Positions 21,601 to 23,347 of a stretch of 23,347 nt of DNA are shown piece by piece (position 1 is the first letter of the stretch; the number at the start of each line of letters is the position of its first letter). A program made the translations under genes and the position numbers. The notes below the pieces were generated by a model. It was not told the DNA's origin and did no database searches. It saw only the letters and a list, made by a program, of their open reading frames with translations. Origin of the DNA: Clostridia bacterium (GTDB taxonomy: Bacteria; Bacillota_A; Clostridia; Christensenellales; Aristaeellaceae); NCBI GenBank assembly GCA_017432405.1, contig JAFRJF010000133.1, positions 1 through 23,347 of the forward strand, written 5' to 3'.

Positions 21601-22766
21601 CAGCTCAGATGGCTTCCGAGGAGGTCGTGGCCATGATGGACGCGGCGTATCAGGAACAGATGGCCTCAGACGAGGTCGCTGCCGCCATCGAGGAGCAGTT
21701 GGCGGCGCAGATGGCCACCGAGGAGGTCCAGGCGATCATTGACAGCAATGTCAAGGAGCAACTGGACTCCGACGAAGTAAAGGCCATGGTTGCGGCGGAG
21801 ATGGATAAGCAGATGGCCTCCGACGAGGTGACCGCTACCATCGATGAGGAGACCGAAAAGCAGATGGCCACCGATGAGGTTCAGAAGCTGATCAGCCAGA
21901 ACATCGATGAGCAGTGGGCCTCCCGGACGGTGAGGGACCAGATCAAGCAGACCATCTCCGACCAGATGGCGTCGAAGAAGGTCAAGAAGATCATTTCGAA
22001 GAACATCGCCGATCAGAAGCACAAGTCCGCCTACCTGAACGCGGTGGCGGAGGCCCTGGAGGAAAACGGCAAGGACGGCGACGCCTATCGGGCGCTGGCG
22101 GATCTGCTGGACGACCTGTCGGATATGGAGGACTTCTACAACGGCGTCATCGACTATACCGACGCGGTCGGCGAAGCGGCCAGGGGCGCGAAGACCCTTG
22201 ACGACGGCGCGGCGGACCTGCTGGAGGGCGCTGTGCAGCTGAGCGACGGCGCGAAGGAGCTGTCGGACGGCGTCGACCAGCTGGGCGAGGGCACCTCGGA
22301 GCTGCTGGACGGCGCGGGCCAGTTGGATGACGGCGCGGCGGAGCTGAGCGACGGCGCCGAACAGCTGGCGGAGGGTACCCAGGAGCTGCTGGACGGTGTT
22401 GGACAGCTCTATGACAGCAAGGACGCGCTGGTGGACGGCGTAAGCCAGCTGGACGACGGCGCGAACGCGCTGCTTGAGGGCATATTGCAGCTTGACGACG
22501 GCGCGCAGGCGCTGTTCGGCGGCGCAGAGGCGCTGGACGACGGCATGGCCGCCCTGCGGGAGGGCATTAAGACGCTGGACGAGGAGGCCATCCAGAAGCT
22601 GATCGAGTTCATCGACGACGACTTCCAGACCATCTCTGACCGCGCGGACGCCATGATCGACCTGATGAACGACTATCCGTCCTATTCGGGCAAATCCGAC
22701 GACATGACCGGCGTCACCGCCTTCGTCATCCATACCGAGGCGGTGGAGAACCCGGAGGAAGAATAA
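18612..22766 (+). CDS. Giant secreted heptad-repeat protein partnered with an MMPL exporter
   Basis: A 1384-residue exported protein. Residues 1-27 are a signal peptide (LPALA before Glu28). An N-terminal beta-rich domain (30-265) carries the phrase KELAGKSGHLEI (125-136), recalled from other Clostridia proteins next to MMPL transporters. Then come: heptad array 1 (271-387); a helical region with a 36-residue duplication (499-570); two 17-residue units (604-637); a Pro/Thr linker (689-734); an acidic block (735-793); a Lys-rich block (794-821); a short hydrophobic patch (836-848); ten tandem 17-residue units (965-1134); heptad array 2 (1196-1322); and a short C-terminus. The heptads resemble those of YhgE/Pip proteins. 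There is no C-terminal membrane anchor or LPxTG. GGAGG (18598-18602) sets the start over an ATG at 18579. The MMPL gene follows 26 nt later. Function is unknown; an extracytoplasmic scaffold or conduit for the exporter is inferred. Confidence 0.85.
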   Translation: MNRNGMRRVALIVVLAMLCGSVLPALAEDKKETVYVFADPEGNVDSVTVSARLYNNEGKDEIVDVTRLENIENVGGDQTFSRVTDDVITWKAGGDEITYEGTSDAPLPVAVHFAYRLDGQPIAAKELAGKSGHLEITVSYETLQQDEVVVGGRRETMPMPFIMVTVIRMDEEIFSNVRVTNGKYVTAGSLRGVVCYGLPGIAEALHLSEYDEVHFEVPTTCTIEADVVNYASDGSYTFATSYVADVLRDEDKIDLDTDSLGEDLQDAMNQLNDGADALADGTGELRDGAGQLAEGTGALADGADRLADGAEALMDGAEQLNDGATSLADGAKQLNAGTTDLNDGAKALDDGTGDLQQGVDELYTGSSDLEDGVKQLSSGADSLSKGLDEIDSNSDTLVDAAKAVFEAFLETANDTLEDKKKDFDKLHIELKELTIDNYAEEVMRLERELLDKVVDYVYAQANRELASKVRSAVKKEVTRQVEEAAYKMVVDGVNAAAREQVKAKVEEGVREVVAQKVQAGAEAQVREKVVAAVQEQVRQKVVEGVGEVVMQKVREGAEAQVREKVEEAVLAQVTAAVTAAVREKVEDAVRHPDAATVQAEIEKQLASDEVQAQIQAEVQAQMASDEVKATIDAQLESVIRPKVEAAYEDSVREQVTQAVESQVRDKVTQAVEDEVRAEVVKALEEAKKTPEPTQAPTAKPTEAPTAKPTEAPTEEPTEAPTAKPTEAPTEEPATEVESIEAEGDLVVEEVEGEDDGLDEALASEALAVTEETIETETVESEEAEEEAEETPEEKTGKEKKGEGKSGKKKAGKKKSKKGKKTSEENVTVKSDGTRAGLSVLQMLGWTACAEEADVQAQIEKLVREKMSSYKIRKKIKKLVAAQMASEETQALIDSQTEAKLASEEIRAAIDAEVRKQIQDPENRAQAEAQAEAAVREKVIEAVKQKIRDAITGMSDEQVQALVDQKMASEEIVAQIDAAIAEQMASDDIAATIEQNVTAQMASEEVVAMMDAAYQEQMASDEVAAAIEEQLAAQMATEEVQAIIDSNVKEQLDSDEVKAMVAAEMDKQMASDEVTATIDEETEKQMATDEVQKLISQNIDEQWASRTVRDQIKQTISDQMASKKVKKIISKNIADQKHKSAYLNAVAEALEENGKDGDAYRALADLLDDLSDMEDFYNGVIDYTDAVGEAARGAKTLDDGAADLLEGAVQLSDGAKELSDGVDQLGEGTSELLDGAGQLDDGAAELSDGAEQLAEGTQELLDGVGQLYDSKDALVDGVSQLDDGANALLEGILQLDDGAQALFGGAEALDDGMAALREGIKTLDEEAIQKLIEFIDDDFQTISDRADAMIDLMNDYPSYSGKSDDMTGVTAFVIHTEAVENPEEE
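19422..19772 (+). repeat. Coding heptad array 1 (17 units)
   Basis: Seventeen consecutive 7-residue units of the form L-x-(D/E)-G-(A/T)-x-x, at 21-bp period, residues 271-387 of the giant protein. The regular Leu at position 1 and Gly at position 4 indicate a long helical coil with small-residue faces, as in YhgE/Pip proteins. Confidence 0.9.
20676..20813 (+). repeat. Coding Pro/Thr-rich linker repeats
   Basis: Residues 689-734: repeats of the 8-residue unit (AK/EE)PTEAPT with a 24-bp period. Such linkers often span the cell wall or space domains. It lies between the short and the long 17-residue repeat arrays. Confidence 0.85.
21504..22013 (+). repeat. Coding array of ten 17-residue units
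   Basis: Ten tandem units beginning at residues 965, 982, 999, 1016, 1033, 1050, 1067, 1084, 1101 and 1118, with consensus QMASDEVxAxIDxxVxE (51-bp period). Two related units lie at 604-637 and further diverged ones near 882-915. The last two units lose the acidic residues (WASRTV, MASKKV). Confidence 0.9.
22197..22589 (+). repeat. Coding heptad array 2 (18 units)
   Basis: Eighteen full units of the same L-x-(D/E)-G-(A/T)-x-x heptad as array 1, residues 1196-1321, with a nineteenth partial unit. One unit (residues 1266-1272, LYDSKDA) breaks the Gly position. Confidence 0.9.
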
Positions 22767-22792
22767 TACCATTCCCCATGGAGGGATAAACT

Positions 22793-23347
22793 GTGAAAGT
22801 AATTGGCAAGTTCATTGCAAAGTACAAGGTCCTCGTGATCCTGGTGTGCGTGGCGCTGCTGGTGCCCTCTGCCATCGGCTATATGCGCACGAAGGTCAAC
22901 TATGATATCCTGAGCTACCTTCCCAACAGCCTGGAGACGGTCTATGGCCAGGATATCATGGTCGAGGACTTCGGCAAAGGCGCATTCTCGATGGTGATCG
23001 TGGAGGGCATGGGCAAGCACGATGCGGCGAAGCTGGAGGAGACGATGGAGGGCGTCGACCACGTGGAAGAGGTGCTGTGGTACGACGACATCATGGGCCT
23101 GGACGTGCCGGAGCAGATGCTGCCCGAGCGCATCCGGAAGATCTTCTTCCAGGGGGACGTCACGCTGAGGATCGCCCTGTTCGACACCACCACCTCCGCA
23201 GAGACCACCATGCAGGCCATACAGGACTTGCGCGGGGTGGTCAGCAAGCAGTGCTTCATCAGCGGCATGGCCGGCATCGTCACGGACATCAAGACGCTGG
23301 CCATGTCAGAGATGCCGATGTACGTGGTCATCGCGTCGGTGCTGTCG
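22793..23347 (+). CDS. MMPL/RND-family transporter, N-terminal part (cut by window end)
   Basis: The first 185 residues of an RND-superfamily exporter of the MMPL type. TM1 lies at about residues 11-29, followed by the N-terminal extracytoplasmic porter domain, which begins with VNYDILSYLPNS, a phrase typical of these transporters, and the chain runs towards the second membrane span (MPMYVVIASVLS) at the window end. The start is GTG, set by GGAGGG (22780-22785) 7 nt upstream. Full proteins of this family are roughly 700-1100 residues with 12 spans, so most of this gene lies outside. It follows the giant secreted protein by 26 nt and is presumably its partner; substrates of such Gram-positive systems are mostly unknown, lipids or hydrophobic compounds being the usual suggestion. 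Confidence 0.9.
   Translation, partial: MKVIGKFIAKYKVLVILVCVALLVPSAIGYMRTKVNYDILSYLPNSLETVYGQDIMVEDFGKGAFSMVIVEGMGKHDAAKLEETMEGVDHVEEVLWYDDIMGLDVPEQMLPERIRKIFFQGDVTLRIALFDTTTSAETTMQAIQDLRGVVSKQCFISGMAGIVTDIKTLAMSEMPMYVVIASVLS

Noticed and set aside
21504..22013. Regular 51-bp repeats as a possible CRISPR array
   Set aside because: The repeats stay in frame, are diverged copies of one protein unit, have no unique spacers of fixed length, and no cas genes are present.

Overview
The window looks like chromosomal DNA of a high-GC (roughly 60%) Clostridia-type Bacillota, perhaps a gut lineage. The reasons are an IscR-type Rrf2–cysteine desulfurase–IscU operon of the Firmicutes kind, an HflX with a long N-terminal extension, strong AGGAGG ribosome binding sites, classic sigma-A promoters (TTGACx-17-TAxxxT), U-tract terminators, and an MMPL exporter next to a secreted heptad-repeat protein. 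The lineage is inferred from gene content and codon use only.

Layout. 7-170: 5S rRNA and its terminator, the end of an rRNA operon running in from the left. 434-1006: a secreted C39-like cysteine peptidase. 1157-3281: iron-sulfur cluster operon (Rrf2 regulator, cysteine desulfurase, IscU scaffold). 3402-4059: an MNT/HEPN pair resembling MntA-HepT toxin-antitoxin modules. 4158-7943: S66 LD-carboxypeptidase, alpha/beta hydrolase, a 52-residue membrane protein and HflX carrying a JAMM-like N-terminal domain. 8000-9801: homocysteine S-methyltransferase translationally coupled to a LysR regulator, closed by a 23-bp bidirectional terminator. 9854-11734 (-): LacI-like sensor fused to a diguanylate cyclase. 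11932-12891: divergent DprA-like protein ending in a clamp-binding-like peptide. 12893-13780 (-): dapA. 13898-16268 (-): operon of MazG-like pyrophosphohydrolase, double GNAT protein and a Mn-type CDF exporter. 16498-17202: secreted acidic protein. 17332-end: TetR regulator, HdeD-like membrane protein, a 1384-residue secreted repeat protein and an MMPL/RND transporter cut by the window end.

The most unusual locus is the last one. Its giant protein has two heptad arrays (17 and 18 copies of L-x-D-G-A-x-x) flanking about 800 residues of helical repeats, including ten tandem 17-residue units. These are interrupted by a Pro/Thr linker, an acidic block and a lysine-rich block whose base composition differs from the rest of the gene. 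With the adjacent exporter and TetR it looks like an envelope transport system that is not well described.

Two families of intergenic palindromes recur: an AT-rich hairpin (two copies, after the rRNA terminator and after hflX) and a GC-rich REP-like element (three copies). No transposase, CRISPR array, tRNA or recognisable riboswitch was seen.
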